Below are positions 1 through 8,526 of a stretch of 64,000 nucleotides of DNA, piece by piece (positions within the stretch are counted from its first letter, which is position 1; the number at the start of each line of letters is the position of its first letter). This stretch comes from an uncultured Clostridia bacterium. GTDB lineage: Bacteria > Bacillota > Clostridia > UMGS1810. The position numbers and the translations under genes are program-made. Under the pieces are notes generated by a model that was not told where the DNA came from, searched no databases, and worked only from the letters and a program-made list of their open reading frames with translations. The stretch is taken from positions 55,217 to 119,216 of the forward strand of contig CAKSPF010000008.1 of the NCBI GenBank assembly GCA_934481345.1, written 5' to 3'.

Positions 1-1314
1 TATGGAAATGATAACCGATACCGCTTTTTTGGGCGTTCTTTTTATATTATCAAAAGCCATACGAAACGGCGTTATCTTTGCAGTTTTCTTTTTATGCTTT
101 TTGTCGCTTTGAGCTTCATTGTAACGAATTGCGTCAATCGGTGAAATTTTCGCCGCATATCTGCAAGGCTTGATACAACTGATCATAACCGTGATAAAGG
201 TAAACAAAGCTCCTCCGATAAACACAGCCGGATTTGCCGATACTCCGTAATTATGTATCGTTGTTGTCTGCATGACAATCGGCACCAGTACGAAGGAGAG
301 CAGAAATCCCGATATAAGACCAATCGGAATACCGATTATGCACAAAAATTCAGCTTGTTTCCTTACAATGCTTTTGAGCTGTTTATTTGTTGTTCCTATT
401 GTTTTCAGCAGTCCGTAAAATCTTATATCCCGTGATACAGAAATATAAAATATATTGTAAATAATAAGGTATGCCGATAACATAATGAGCAACAGTATTC
501 CGACGATTAAAAATACGGTTGTGCCGTCAACCTCCGACGCGGCATATGCCCAGTTTACGCCTTCGTTTACATTTTCATCAAAACCGCATCTGTCTTTTAA
601 TTTTTGCATTTGGTGTTCGATGTCAAAGGAGGACGAAAACCATAACGAGGGATTTATCGAGCCGGCTTCAAAGGATTTTTCACCGAAATTTTCAGGTACG
701 CTGTTCCAAACGGGCGCAACCTTGCTTGCATATTCGTAAGATACAAACGCTTGATTTGCAGCCGTTGCGTCATCAACATTCCAAAATCCGCACAGTGTAA
801 AATTATCCTTGTGTTTTTTCCCGTTTGCGGTAAATTCAAGCGGAACGTTTTCGCCGAGTTTGTGTTTGATTCCCAGCGCGTCCAAAACCTGAGCAGAGGT
901 CGCGATTTCCGTTTCTTTTTCCGGCAGTCTGCCGGTTGTGGGCATAGAGAAAGACCATTTTGCATTATTCATTTCTGTGTACCGGATTTCGGTATATGTT
1001 TTGGAAAGCTTTTTGTTTTCCGCCGTGCCGACAATGATATTATAGGAAATATCTTTGATTTTCGGATCTTTTTTTAATGTATCGTACTGCGGTTTTGTGA
1101 GATACTTGAACCCGCCGTGCGCCTGTGTTCCCACCTGGCGCATTGTTGTCTGCTGGAGGGAGTTGAGGACGCTTGAGCCGATACTGAAAACAGATGTAAA
1201 TAAAATTGCCGTAAGACAGATTGCAAAAAGTCCTATGATGTTTCGCGTCTTGTTATATTTGAAAGTTCGGTTTGCAATTTTGCAAACAGTTTTTCTGCTG
1301 TTGACATTATACAT
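1..1314 (-). CDS. ABC transporter permease, FtsX/MacB-like (C-terminus beyond window)
   Basis: The reading frame is open for 438 codons from an ATG at 1314 to the window edge, so the C-terminus is missing. The protein has an N-terminal membrane segment (about residues 22-44), a roughly 200-residue extracellular domain, then three membrane segments (about 265-390), and it enters a basic stretch that looks like the start of a second FtsX half. This is the layout of FtsX-superfamily permeases of peptide-efflux or antimicrobial-peptide-resistance ABC transporters. Its start overlaps the stop of the ATPase gene by 8 bases, so the two are translationally coupled. The two-component genes upstream on the same strand suggest a stress-response module. 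The substrate cannot be read from sequence. Confidence 0.85.
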   Translation of the reverse strand, partial: MYNVNSRKTVCKIANRTFKYNKTRNIIGLFAICLTAILFTSVFSIGSSVLNSLQQTTMRQVGTQAHGGFKYLTKPQYDTLKKDPKIKDISYNIIVGTAENKKLSKTYTEIRYTEMNNAKWSFSMPTTGRLPEKETEIATSAQVLDALGIKHKLGENVPLEFTANGKKHKDNFTLCGFWNVDDATAANQAFVSYEYASKVAPVWNSVPENFGEKSFEAGSINPSLWFSSSFDIEHQMQKLKDRCGFDENVNEGVNWAYAASEVDGTTVFLIVGILLLIMLSAYLIIYNIFYISVSRDIRFYGLLKTIGTTNKQLKSIVRKQAEFLCIIGIPIGLISGFLLSFVLVPIVMQTTTIHNYGVSANPAVFIGGALFTFITVMISCIKPCRYAAKISPIDAIRYNEAQSDKKHKKKTAKITPFRMAFDNIKRTPKKAVSVIISI

Positions 1315-1984
1315 TGTGCTCACCTGCAATTCTGCCGTCCTCAATACGGATTATCCTGTCCGACATTTGAGCAATTGCATCGTTGTGTGTAATCATAACG
1401 ATTGTCTGTTTGAATTTTTCGCTTGATATTTTCATCAGCCCGAGCACATCAAGGCTTGTTTTGCTGTCAAGGTTACCCGTCGGCTCATCTGCCAGAATAA
1501 TCGCAGGCTTTGATGAGAGCGCACGCGCTATGGCAACTCTTTGCTGCTGACCGCCCGAAAGCTGTGACGGAAGTCTTTCCTCCTTGCCTGAAAGCCCGAG
1601 CGTGTCAATAACATTTTGTGTGTATTCTTTATCGATTTTGTTTCCGTCCAGTTCAATGGGCAAAACGATATTTTCATACACATTCAGCGTCGGAATAAGG
1701 TTGTAGCTTTGAAAAATAAATCCGATTTTTCTTCGTCTGAAAATTGTCAGGGCATTGTCATCAAAAGAAAAAATATCTTTGCCCGTAATGAAAACCTTGC
1801 CGTCTGTGGGACGGTCCAGCCCTCCGAGCAAATGCAGAAGGGTTGATTTTCCGCTTCCCGATGTGCCGACTATTGCTGCAAATTCACCGTCCGAAACGGC
1901 AAAATTAACACCGTCAAGAGCCTTTACTGACGTATCCCCTTTGCCATAGTATTTTTTTAAGTTTTCAGTTTGTAAAATATACAT
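1307..1984 (-). CDS. ABC transporter ATP-binding protein (MacB/LolD/BceA type)
   Basis: A 225-residue ATPase with a full set of motifs: Walker A GTSGSGKST near residue 41, Q-loop, signature LSGGQQQRVAIARAL, Walker B ILADEPTGNLDS and the switch histidine in MITHND. The length and the DEPTGNLDS form are typical of ATPases that pair with FtsX-like permeases. It energises the permease encoded immediately downstream, whose start codon lies inside this gene's end. Upstream lie a sensor kinase and response regulator on the same strand, the usual arrangement of BceRS-BceAB-like peptide-sensing modules. The family is certain; the substrate is inferred only from context. Confidence 0.92.
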   Translation of the reverse strand: MYILQTENLKKYYGKGDTSVKALDGVNFAVSDGEFAAIVGTSGSGKSTLLHLLGGLDRPTDGKVFITGKDIFSFDDNALTIFRRRKIGFIFQSYNLIPTLNVYENIVLPIELDGNKIDKEYTQNVIDTLGLSGKEERLPSQLSGGQQQRVAIARALSSKPAIILADEPTGNLDSKTSLDVLGLMKISSEKFKQTIVMITHNDAIAQMSDRIIRIEDGRIAGEHNV

Positions 1985-2057
1985 TTCAACTACCTCCGAT
2001 ATTATCAGTGTTGATTGTATTATAGCAATAGATTCTTACTCAAATCTTTCTGAAAAC

Positions 2058-2972
2058 TTACAGTTTTGACATATTTGACTGTTTCGGAATAAATACGGAA
2101 AATGTTGAACCTTTGTTTTCAGCCGAGGTGACTTTTATATATCCTCCCTGTTTCGATATGATTTCCCGCGATAAATATAATCCGATACCGACACCCGGAC
2201 TGTCGCTTACTTTTTGCGAGCGGTAAAAACGGGTGAATATCTTGGAAAATTCCTCCTCGCTGATTCCTATTCCGCTGTCCGAAATATCTATTTTTACAAA
2301 CATTTCATAAGGCACAGCCGATATTTTTACTTTTCCGCCCGCAGGCGTGTATTTTATTGCATTATCCGTAATGTTGGATATGGCTTCAAGCGTCCACTTC
2401 ATGTCAAAAAAGGCAGTCATGTTTATGTTTTTTTCAATTATCAAGTCTATATTTTTTAACTGCGCTTTGGTTTTAAAATCCAGACCCGAAAGAAGTTTTT
2501 CTATTCTGTTTTCTTTCGGTACGACGGCTACAATTCCGTTTTCCAGACGTGAAATTTTTATTAGTGACTGAATAAGAAAATTAAGCTTTTCAGTCTGTGA
2601 TTCAATATGTGCGGCAAGCTCTGACGCATTTTCATTCAAACCGCCGCCGTCACGCAAAAGCTGGGAGTACAGCAATATATTTGCAACAGGAGTTTTTGTC
2701 TGGTGAGAAATGTCGGAAATCAGGGCTTTTATCGCATCCTTTTCGGATTTTATCTGTGTAAGCGATGTTTTGCCGGCAGACAGATAACGATACATTTTTG
2801 TTTCGATTTTTGATAATCGGCTTTCGGTAAATTGTGTTTCCGAGAATGTATTTGCTATTGCCGAGTCGAGCATCAGATCAAGTCTGTCAAGCATTTTTAT
2901 GTGCTTAATATGCAGGAAAAGAATTATACATGAAAGCAAAAGAATAATTAACGTTAAAATTGCAGAAATCAT
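2058..2972 (-). CDS. Sensor histidine kinase, short single-TM type
   Basis: A 304-residue kinase starting at the ATG at 2972, preceded by GGGAG; a start at 2987 inside the regulator gene is possible. One hydrophobic segment (about residues 2-22) is followed by a short coiled linker, the H-box ISHQTKTPVANI, an N-box around NITDNAIKYTP, G1 DSGIGI, the F-box FTRFYR and G2 GVGIGLYLSREI. There is almost no extracellular part, as in intramembrane-sensing kinases that listen through a partner ABC transporter. It follows the response regulator gene by 2 bases, and the transporter genes come next. Its partner regulator is interrupted by a stop codon, so signalling may be broken. Confidence 0.88.
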   Translation of the reverse strand: MISAILTLIILLLSCIILFLHIKHIKMLDRLDLMLDSAIANTFSETQFTESRLSKIETKMYRYLSAGKTSLTQIKSEKDAIKALISDISHQTKTPVANILLYSQLLRDGGGLNENASELAAHIESQTEKLNFLIQSLIKISRLENGIVAVVPKENRIEKLLSGLDFKTKAQLKNIDLIIEKNINMTAFFDMKWTLEAISNITDNAIKYTPAGGKVKISAVPYEMFVKIDISDSGIGISEEEFSKIFTRFYRSQKVSDSPGVGIGLYLSREIISKQGGYIKVTSAENKGSTFSVFIPKQSNMSKL

Positions 2973-2974
2973 TT

Positions 2975-3619
2975 TTATTTCTCCCATACATAACCTATTG
3001 AGTAAATTGTTTTGATCGGAACACCGGGGAGCTTTTGCCGAATCCGTTTTATGCATACCGAAAGAGCGTTTTCCTCTACAAATTCCGCGCCGTCCGACCA
3101 TACCTTGTCTATAAGCACATCGCGCGGCATTGTTCTTCCGATATTCCGAACCAGTATTTTTAAGAGCTTTTGTTCGGTTTTGCTTAATTCAACAGGGATA
3201 TTATCATAAGAAAATTTCATACGTTCAAAATCAGAAATAAAATTTTTATACCGAAAAATCTCAGCGCCATTCTGTTTTCTTCTTGTTACGGCATTTACCT
3301 TTGCCCGAAGTACAGCAAGCGAAAAGGGTTTTGTTATGTAATCATCCGCTCCGCTTTCGAGTCCTGTGACTATATCAGTTTTCATATCGTTTGCAGTGAG
3401 GATTAGAATCGGTACTTTGCTGTACTCTCTTATTTTTTTGCAAAAATCAATGCCGCTGCCGTCTGGCAGATTTATATCAAGAATAATTAAGTCTGTATCT
3501 GCTGAAATAAGCTATTTTGCTTCTTTTATGCAAAAATCCTGCATTACCTCGCAGTTTGAGAAGGATAACGCAATTCCGTTATTCAGCACACGGTCATCTT
3601 CAACTATCAATATTTTCAT
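2975..3619 (-). pseudogene. OmpR-family response regulator interrupted by an in-frame TAG
   Basis: The frame starts at the ATG at 3619 (AAAGGAAG ribosome site) and encodes an OmpR-type regulator of 214 sense codons, but codon 36 is TAG (3514-3512). Before it is the acidic pocket ILIVEDD. After it the same frame carries the phospho-acceptor strand LIILDINLPDGSG, LTAND, the conserved Lys in TKPFS, and a winged helix ending SIGYVWEK. No restart codon is seen that would rescue the receiver domain. It lies directly upstream of the kinase. The likeliest reading is a recent nonsense mutation (for example CAG to TAG) or a sequence error. UAG readthrough is unlikely because several intact genes here end in TAG. 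Confidence 0.8.
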
Positions 3620-3659
3620 TTTAGTCTTCCTTTCTGTCTGCAAAAATCCGGATATGCAC

Positions 3660-4532
3660 TTATATATGCCTAAACAGCAGATTGCCATATTTATTTGAGG
3701 CAGATTTTGCGGCATTGCTTTTTCTGAATTCGGACGGCGATACATTCATTTTTTGTTTGAATATACTGCTGAAATACGGTGCGTTGCAAAATCCGGTTCT
3801 TCGAGAAATCTCTTCTATTGTAAAATCGGTTTCAAGAAGAAGGCAGGCGGCACTTTCTATTCTTTTTTCGGTGATATATTCACCTACGGTACAACCGTAG
3901 CTGCGCCTAAACGCATTGTAAAGCGCACATGAGGAATATCCGGACACGTCAGCCAGTTTCTTAATGCTTAAATTTTCCGACAGATGATTGTTTATGTACT
4001 TCGTTGCTTTAGTTATGGCTTCATTTGAAGAATGCCAAAGTATTTTTTCAAGCAAAATGTACTTTGCAAGCATAACTGCTATGTTTATAATGCTTTCTAT
4101 TTTTGTTTTTTCAAAAAGCGGAAGCTCGTCATATGCTTGCTTTAACAGCATAAAATCAGTGCTGCTTTCGTTGATATATTCATTCGGGATTTTAAACTCG
4201 GTGTCTTTTTTCATCTGACCGAGAATGAGATAACCTATAATAGTATTTTCATACATAAGCGGTGCGGCAGCATCAATAAGACCTGCGTGGCATATGTGGA
4301 TTTGCTCTTTTTGACTTCTGCGGCATTTTTGTATAAGCCGTAAATCCGAGCATTTGCAGTTCTCCGGACCTGTTTTTGTACTCTGAATGTACGAGCAGTA
4401 TTTGTTGTTGCCGCGGGCTGAAGAACATAGTATATTTAAGTTTTCATCATAAACCGCTATATTTATTTCTGTTATTGCCGAAAAGTCGCTGAGTATTTTT
4501 CTGAGCTTTTCCTTATCAAAACTGACAAACAT
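3660..4532 (-). CDS. AraC-family regulator with PocR-type sensory domain
   Basis: A 290-residue protein. Residues about 8-160 resemble the PocR ligand-binding domain: a cysteine-rich stretch with GPENCKCSD and ICHAGLIDAAAP, then an IIGYLILGQM strand. About residues 185-280 form an AraC double helix-turn-helix (YSSCALYNAFRR, then FCNAPYFSSIFKQKMNVSPSEFR). PocR domains sense small organic ligands; PocR itself regulates propanediol and cobalamin genes, so the fold and not the ligand is what is shown. The gene is divergent from the glycosidase-like and DMT transporter genes, which it probably controls. A pair of 11-bp-spaced direct repeats in the shared spacer is a candidate binding site. Confidence 0.88.
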   Translation of the reverse strand: MFVSFDKEKLRKILSDFSAITEINIAVYDENLNILCSSARGNNKYCSYIQSTKTGPENCKCSDLRLIQKCRRSQKEQIHICHAGLIDAAAPLMYENTIIGYLILGQMKKDTEFKIPNEYINESSTDFMLLKQAYDELPLFEKTKIESIINIAVMLAKYILLEKILWHSSNEAITKATKYINNHLSENLSIKKLADVSGYSSCALYNAFRRSYGCTVGEYITEKRIESAACLLLETDFTIEEISRRTGFCNAPYFSSIFKQKMNVSPSEFRKSNAAKSASNKYGNLLFRHI

Positions 4533-4578
4533 ACCGAATCCCTCTCATTCTTTGATTATTATAATGTATTTTGTAGTT

Positions 4579-4599
4579 GCTTTCAATACGCTTTCAATA
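4579..4599. promoter_or_regulatory. Candidate AraC operator: two GCTTTCAATA direct repeats
   Basis: GCTTTCAATA occurs at 4579-4588 and again at 4590-4599, an 11-bp period that places both copies on one face of the helix. The repeats lie between the divergent AraC-type regulator and the glycosidase gene, upstream of the promoter at 4649. AraC proteins typically bind such direct repeats. The assignment to this regulator is inference. Confidence 0.45.
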
Positions 4600-4648
4600 T
4601 ATTTTAAATAAAGTGTAATATATTATAAGAATTTGAAAACATATTGTA

Positions 4649-4677
4649 TTGTAAAAAAGAATTTTTGCGATTATAAT
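4649..4677 (+). promoter_or_regulatory. Sigma-A-like promoter for glycosidase/DMT genes
   Basis: A -35 element TTGTAA at 4649-4654, a 17-base spacer and a consensus -10 TATAAT at 4672-4677 lie 54 bases before the ATG at 4731. Confidence 0.55.
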
Positions 4678-4730
4678 ATTATAAAAAATATGTTATCTGC
4701 TTGCAAAAACCAAAGGGGAGAATAACAGAA

Positions 4731-6629
4731 ATGTACAAAATTTCCGTACCTATTATAAATAACAGAGTGGACAATCAAAGCGGCGGCAAGGAACTTTTGC
4801 TGAAAGAATTAAGGCGAACAGGAGCTCAAAGAGTTTTTCTGGCAATAGGCCGGCACATAATGAATGAAGCTGAAAGAAAATCAGAGTTTGCAATGCTTAA
4901 AAACAATTGTGAGTTTTTTAAGAAAAACGGCTTTGAGGTAGGGGCATGGCTGTGGACTTTCTGGAGCGACAGCGAAACTCCGTATACAAAGATTGCAGGG
5001 GCAGAAGGTGTTAAAACAGAAATGAACTGTCCTTTGGATAAGCATTTTGTGAAATTTATGCAAAAGTATATTTCGGATATAGGAAAATGCGGAGTTGATT
5101 TGATTCAGTTTGACGATGATTATCGGTTTGGTCATTTAACCGGAAGCGTTGCATGTACATGTGAGTTACATATGAAAAGAATATCCGGAATACTCGGTGA
5201 GGATATTACGCCGCTTGAATTAAAGAATAAAATTTTTAGCGGCGGCGGAAACAAATACAGAAATGCCTGGCTGCAGGCAAACGGCGAGAGTCTTATAAAC
5301 TACGCAAAATTCATGCGTTCGGCTTTGGATACTGTGAACCCCGATATACGCATGGGATATTGCTCGTGCATGTCCAATTGGGGGACTGACGGCGCATACC
5401 CCGAAGAAATAGCACGTGCGCTTGCCGGAAATACAAAACCGTTTTTGCGTTTGACAGGTGCTCCTTACTGGGCTGTGGAAAAGAGCTTTAATAACAGCAG
5501 ACTGCAAAATATAATTGAATTTGGAAGAATGCAGCGGAGCTTATGCAGATCTGAAGTTGAAGTATTTGGTGAGGGCGATACATTTCCGCGACCGCGTCAC
5601 AATTGCCCTGCATCGTACCTTGAAATTTTTGACATGGCGCTCAGGACAGACGGAAATATGGACGGCATTTTGAAATATGTGCTGGATTATTACTCCGAGG
5701 CGGACTATGAAACGGGATATATTGATTTGCACTGTGAAAACAGAGAAATATATAACTGGATTGAATCACATACATCAAATAAGCAGCCGGTCGGAGTGAG
5801 AGTTTATGAATTTATGGATAAAATTAAAACAATGACATTTCCCGATAAAGCCAAAGATGGAGGAAATATTTACGAATCAATGTTTTCTCCTGCTGCAAAA
5901 ATGTTGGCAGACTGCTCTGTGCCTACTGTGTATAGGGGAGGCGGAGTGTTCGGCGCTGCATTTGATGAGAATATTAAATTTGTACCGGCAGAAGCATTAA
6001 AACAAGGAATAATTATAGATATGAGAGCGGCGGAAATTCTTGCAGGAAATGGAATTGACACCGGACTTCTGGAAAAAGGAGAAAAGGTTTGTACTTCCTG
6101 TGAATATTTTGAAAAGTACGATCAGTATATAAATATTCCTGATGAAATAAAAGCATATAAAACCCGGCTAAAAGATAATTGTGACGTTCTCAGCCGTTTT
6201 ATAATAAATCATGACACAGCGCTTGGTTCGTATGAAGAGATTCCGGCAGTGTATGTATATAAAAATGAAGAAGGACACAAGTTTATGGTATTTACTTTTG
6301 ACGCGTACTGGGGAAATGACAATATATACAGAAGCTATGCACGTTCAAGGCAGATTGCAGACTGTATTGAATCATTGAGCGGAAATAAATTGCCCGCATA
6401 CTCCTATGGCAATCCCGATTTGTATATAATTTCCAAAAAAAATGATGATTCAATGAGTGTATGTCTGTGGAATATTTTTGCCGATCCGATTTCTCGGCCG
6501 GTTATTGAGCTTGATACAGAATATACAACAGCAGAGTTTGTAAATTGCAGCGGAAAAATATCCGGCAGCAAGATTTATCTGTCGGAAATATCGCCTTTTG
6601 GTTTTGCCGGTTTTGAAGTAAAAAAATAG
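4731..6629 (+). CDS. Glycoside hydrolase-like protein (TIM-barrel, GH42-like layout)
   Basis: 632 residues from the ATG at 4731, which has a GGGGAG site 10 bases upstream; an in-frame ATG at 4701 has none. There is no signal peptide, so it is cytoplasmic. The first ~370 residues look like a TIM barrel with acidic strand ends (LIQFDDDYRF near residue 130, EVFGEGDTFPRPRHN near 285). About 390-500 resembles a Rossmann-like trimerisation domain, and the C-terminus is a beta-sandwich. This matches beta-galactosidase-like GH42-type architecture, but I do not recognise a named family. It is divergent from a PocR-AraC regulator and followed by a DMT transporter. A role in sugar or glycoside catabolism is inferred. 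Confidence 0.6.
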   Translation: MYKISVPIINNRVDNQSGGKELLLKELRRTGAQRVFLAIGRHIMNEAERKSEFAMLKNNCEFFKKNGFEVGAWLWTFWSDSETPYTKIAGAEGVKTEMNCPLDKHFVKFMQKYISDIGKCGVDLIQFDDDYRFGHLTGSVACTCELHMKRISGILGEDITPLELKNKIFSGGGNKYRNAWLQANGESLINYAKFMRSALDTVNPDIRMGYCSCMSNWGTDGAYPEEIARALAGNTKPFLRLTGAPYWAVEKSFNNSRLQNIIEFGRMQRSLCRSEVEVFGEGDTFPRPRHNCPASYLEIFDMALRTDGNMDGILKYVLDYYSEADYETGYIDLHCENREIYNWIESHTSNKQPVGVRVYEFMDKIKTMTFPDKAKDGGNIYESMFSPAAKMLADCSVPTVYRGGGVFGAAFDENIKFVPAEALKQGIIIDMRAAEILAGNGIDTGLLEKGEKVCTSCEYFEKYDQYINIPDEIKAYKTRLKDNCDVLSRFIINHDTALGSYEEIPAVYVYKNEEGHKFMVFTFDAYWGNDNIYRSYARSRQIADCIESLSGNKLPAYSYGNPDLYIISKKNDDSMSVCLWNIFADPISRPVIELDTEYTTAEFVNCSGKISGSKIYLSEISPFGFAGFEVKK

Positions 6630-6668
6630 TTTGGTATTACAAATGAAATATGGATTGGGGAAGTATAA

Positions 6669-7517
6669 ATGAACGCTGTTATGATGATCGGCATATACAT
6701 ATGTAATCTGCTTCAGCAGGTTACCTCAAAAGATTTCAATAAAAAGACCGGAAACCGCGGAGTTTATGCGTGGAGCATGGCGCTTAGCCTTGCAGCGGCA
6801 GCTTTCTTTATACTTACCTCGGGAGGTAAGTTTGATTTTAGCTTAAAGCTTGGTCTGTATTCACTTGGATTTGCATCTGCATATTCGTTGGCAGTGACTT
6901 GTCATGTTTTGGCTTTGCAATATGGTTCGATTTCTCTCACGACGCTTATAATATCATATTCGCTTATAATACCGACGATGTACGGAATGATTTTTTTGGA
7001 CGAAACACCGGGAGGATTTCTTGTAATAGGACTCGCTTTGCTTGCTGTGTCGCTGTTTTTTATAAATTTTAAAAAAGCGGACAGTGCAGTAAACGGAAAG
7101 TGGCTGTTTTTTTCTCTGCTTACTTTTGCCGGAAACGGAATGTGCTCAACCGTGCAGAAAATGCAGCAGGTAGCTTTTGACGGCGCATGCAAAAATGAGC
7201 TTATGATATTGGCAATGATTATCTCCGCAGTAATAATGGGCATTTTTGCGCTTTTATCAAAAAATGAATCCGCTATAGGCTTGCGCTGCGGTTGGTATCT
7301 TGCTGTGCTTTTCGGTATTGTTAACGGAGCGCTTAACATGCTTGTAATGCTGCTTGGAGAAAAAATGGCGGCGTCGGTAATGTTTCCGCTTATCTCAGCC
7401 GGAGGAATTATAATATCGGGGATTTTGTCACTGTTTATATATAAAGAAAAGCTTTCGACAATGCAGTGGATAGGAATAGTTTTCGGGTTGGTATCAATTG
7501 TATTTTTAAATATATAA
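6669..7517 (+). CDS. DMT-superfamily (EamA-like) transporter
   Basis: 282 residues with about ten hydrophobic segments and the internal two-fold repeat of drug/metabolite transporters. The short loop after each half (IPTMYGMIFLDETPGG and PLISAGGIIISGILSLFIYKE) is the EamA signature region before the fifth and tenth helices. The start at 6669 has GGGGAAG upstream. It lies 39 bases behind the glycosidase-like gene and shares its promoter and the terminator at 7521. It may move the substrate or product of that enzyme; the substrate is unknown. Confidence 0.88.
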   Translation: MNAVMMIGIYICNLLQQVTSKDFNKKTGNRGVYAWSMALSLAAAAFFILTSGGKFDFSLKLGLYSLGFASAYSLAVTCHVLALQYGSISLTTLIISYSLIIPTMYGMIFLDETPGGFLVIGLALLAVSLFFINFKKADSAVNGKWLFFSLLTFAGNGMCSTVQKMQQVAFDGACKNELMILAMIISAVIMGIFALLSKNESAIGLRCGWYLAVLFGIVNGALNMLVMLLGEKMAASVMFPLISAGGIIISGILSLFIYKEKLSTMQWIGIVFGLVSIVFLNI

Positions 7518-7520
7518 ATA

Positions 7521-7566
7521 AAACCGTATATCAGGCACACATAAAGCCGGCCGATATACGGTTTTT
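7521..7566 (+). terminator. Rho-independent terminator after DMT transporter
   Basis: AAACCGTATATC at 7521-7532 pairs with GATATACGGTTT at 7553-7564, followed by T residues. It sits 3 bases past the transporter stop. Confidence 0.8.
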
Positions 7567-7573
7567 AGTTGGC

Positions 7574-7621
7574 TAGGCAAGCGGGACTTGAACCACATCG
7601 AGTTCGAGTCTCGCTTGCCTA
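7574..7621. repeat. tRNA-3'-end-like palindrome abutting the xerD stop codon
   Basis: Arms at 7574-7592 and 7603-7621 (19 bp) are complementary except for two positions that become G-U pairs in RNA; the loop is 10 bases. Read on the minus strand, 7594-7570 resembles a tRNA T-loop, acceptor arm and CCA end (GTTCAAGTC ... CTTGCCTAGCCA), but the T-stem does not pair and no tRNA body is attached. The outer end supplies the stop codon of the recombinase gene. A related half-copy lies at 63924-63954. It could be an mRNA 3' hairpin, a recombined tRNA remnant or a small interspersed repeat. Confidence 0.7.
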
Positions 7622-8500
7622 CGCACGGGGATGCGCTTTGTTATACACTTCGCGGATATGGTTTTTCATAAGCTTGGTGTATACCTGAGTAGAGGCTATA
7701 TCCTTGTGACCGAGCATCTCCTGTATTGAAGCAAGGTCGGCTCCGTTTTCCAGAAGATGCGCCGCAAAGGAGTGGCGCAGGGTATGCGGAGTAATATCCT
7801 TTTTGATACCGGCGCTTTGCGTATAGCTTTTTATAATTTTCCAAAATCCCTGCCTGGTCATTCGCGTACCGCTGCAATTTACAAACATTGCCGTTTCGGA
7901 CGGATCGGACAGCATACCGTCGCGGCAAAGCGATATGTATTCTTTGAGCGCCCGTATGGCTGCTTTGCCGAGAGGTACGATACGGACGTCGTTGTCGTTT
8001 ATGCATTTCAAATAACCGAAATCAATGTCGGCATCTGTTATGTTAAGAGCTATAAGCTCCGAAACCTTTAATCCTGTTGCATACATAAGCTCCAGCATTG
8101 CTTTGTCGCGCAGTCCCTTTGAGGACGAAGTATCGGGCTGATTCAGCAGTGTGTCCACTTCGTTTAAAGTAAGAATCTGCGGAAGCTTTTTTTCGGTTTT
8201 GGGCATTTTGAGCTTGTTTGCAGGGTTAAGCCCCACTTTGCCTTTAAGCAAGAGATAATTGTACAGCGCACGCAGAGAAGCAAGCGAGCGCGAAACCGAG
8301 CTTGCGGCTTTGCCCAGGTTTTGCATGTAGTCAACATAGCTCATTATGTCGGATTTTGTAATACTGCATACGCCCATACCGTTATTGTCTATGTAATCCG
8401 AAAACTGCTTAATATCTCTTGAATACGATTGCAATGTGTTATCGGAAACTTTTTTGTCATACTGTAAAAAACTTACAAAGTCACTCATAAGAGAATCCAT
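7619..8500 (-). CDS. xerD: XerD-like tyrosine recombinase with degenerate active site
   Basis: 293 residues, the usual XerC/D length. An N-terminal SAM-like core-binding domain (about 3-90) precedes the catalytic domain (about 105-290). HTLRHSF (His239, Arg242), LGHKDI (His265) and the nucleophile in TQVYTK (Tyr274) are intact. The first catalytic Arg, normally in ATGLRVSEL, is Lys145 here, and the beta-hairpin normally reading GKGNKER is INDNDVR, so the catalytic Lys is also gone. Family knowledge says both are near-invariant. The neighbouring spoIIM-like gene matches the Bacillus and clostridial spoIIM/xerD neighbourhood, so this is probably a chromosomal XerD descendant and not a prophage integrase. 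Confidence 0.85.
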   Translation of the reverse strand: MDSLMSDFVSFLQYDKKVSDNTLQSYSRDIKQFSDYIDNNGMGVCSITKSDIMSYVDYMQNLGKAASSVSRSLASLRALYNYLLLKGKVGLNPANKLKMPKTEKKLPQILTLNEVDTLLNQPDTSSSKGLRDKAMLELMYATGLKVSELIALNITDADIDFGYLKCINDNDVRIVPLGKAAIRALKEYISLCRDGMLSDPSETAMFVNCSGTRMTRQGFWKIIKSYTQSAGIKKDITPHTLRHSFAAHLLENGADLASIQEMLGHKDIASTQVYTKLMKNHIREVYNKAHPRA

Positions 8501-8526
8501 TTAAAAACCATCCCTCCAAAAATCGC

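Noticed and set aside
7570..7621. A functional tRNA gene before xerD
   Set aside because: Only T-loop and acceptor-like segments are present; the T-stem does not pair and there is no D-arm or anticodon arm.
7619..8500. Phage or island integrase
   Set aside because: Length, neighbours (spoIIM-like) and sequence are those of chromosomal XerC/D, and no mobile-element genes flank it.
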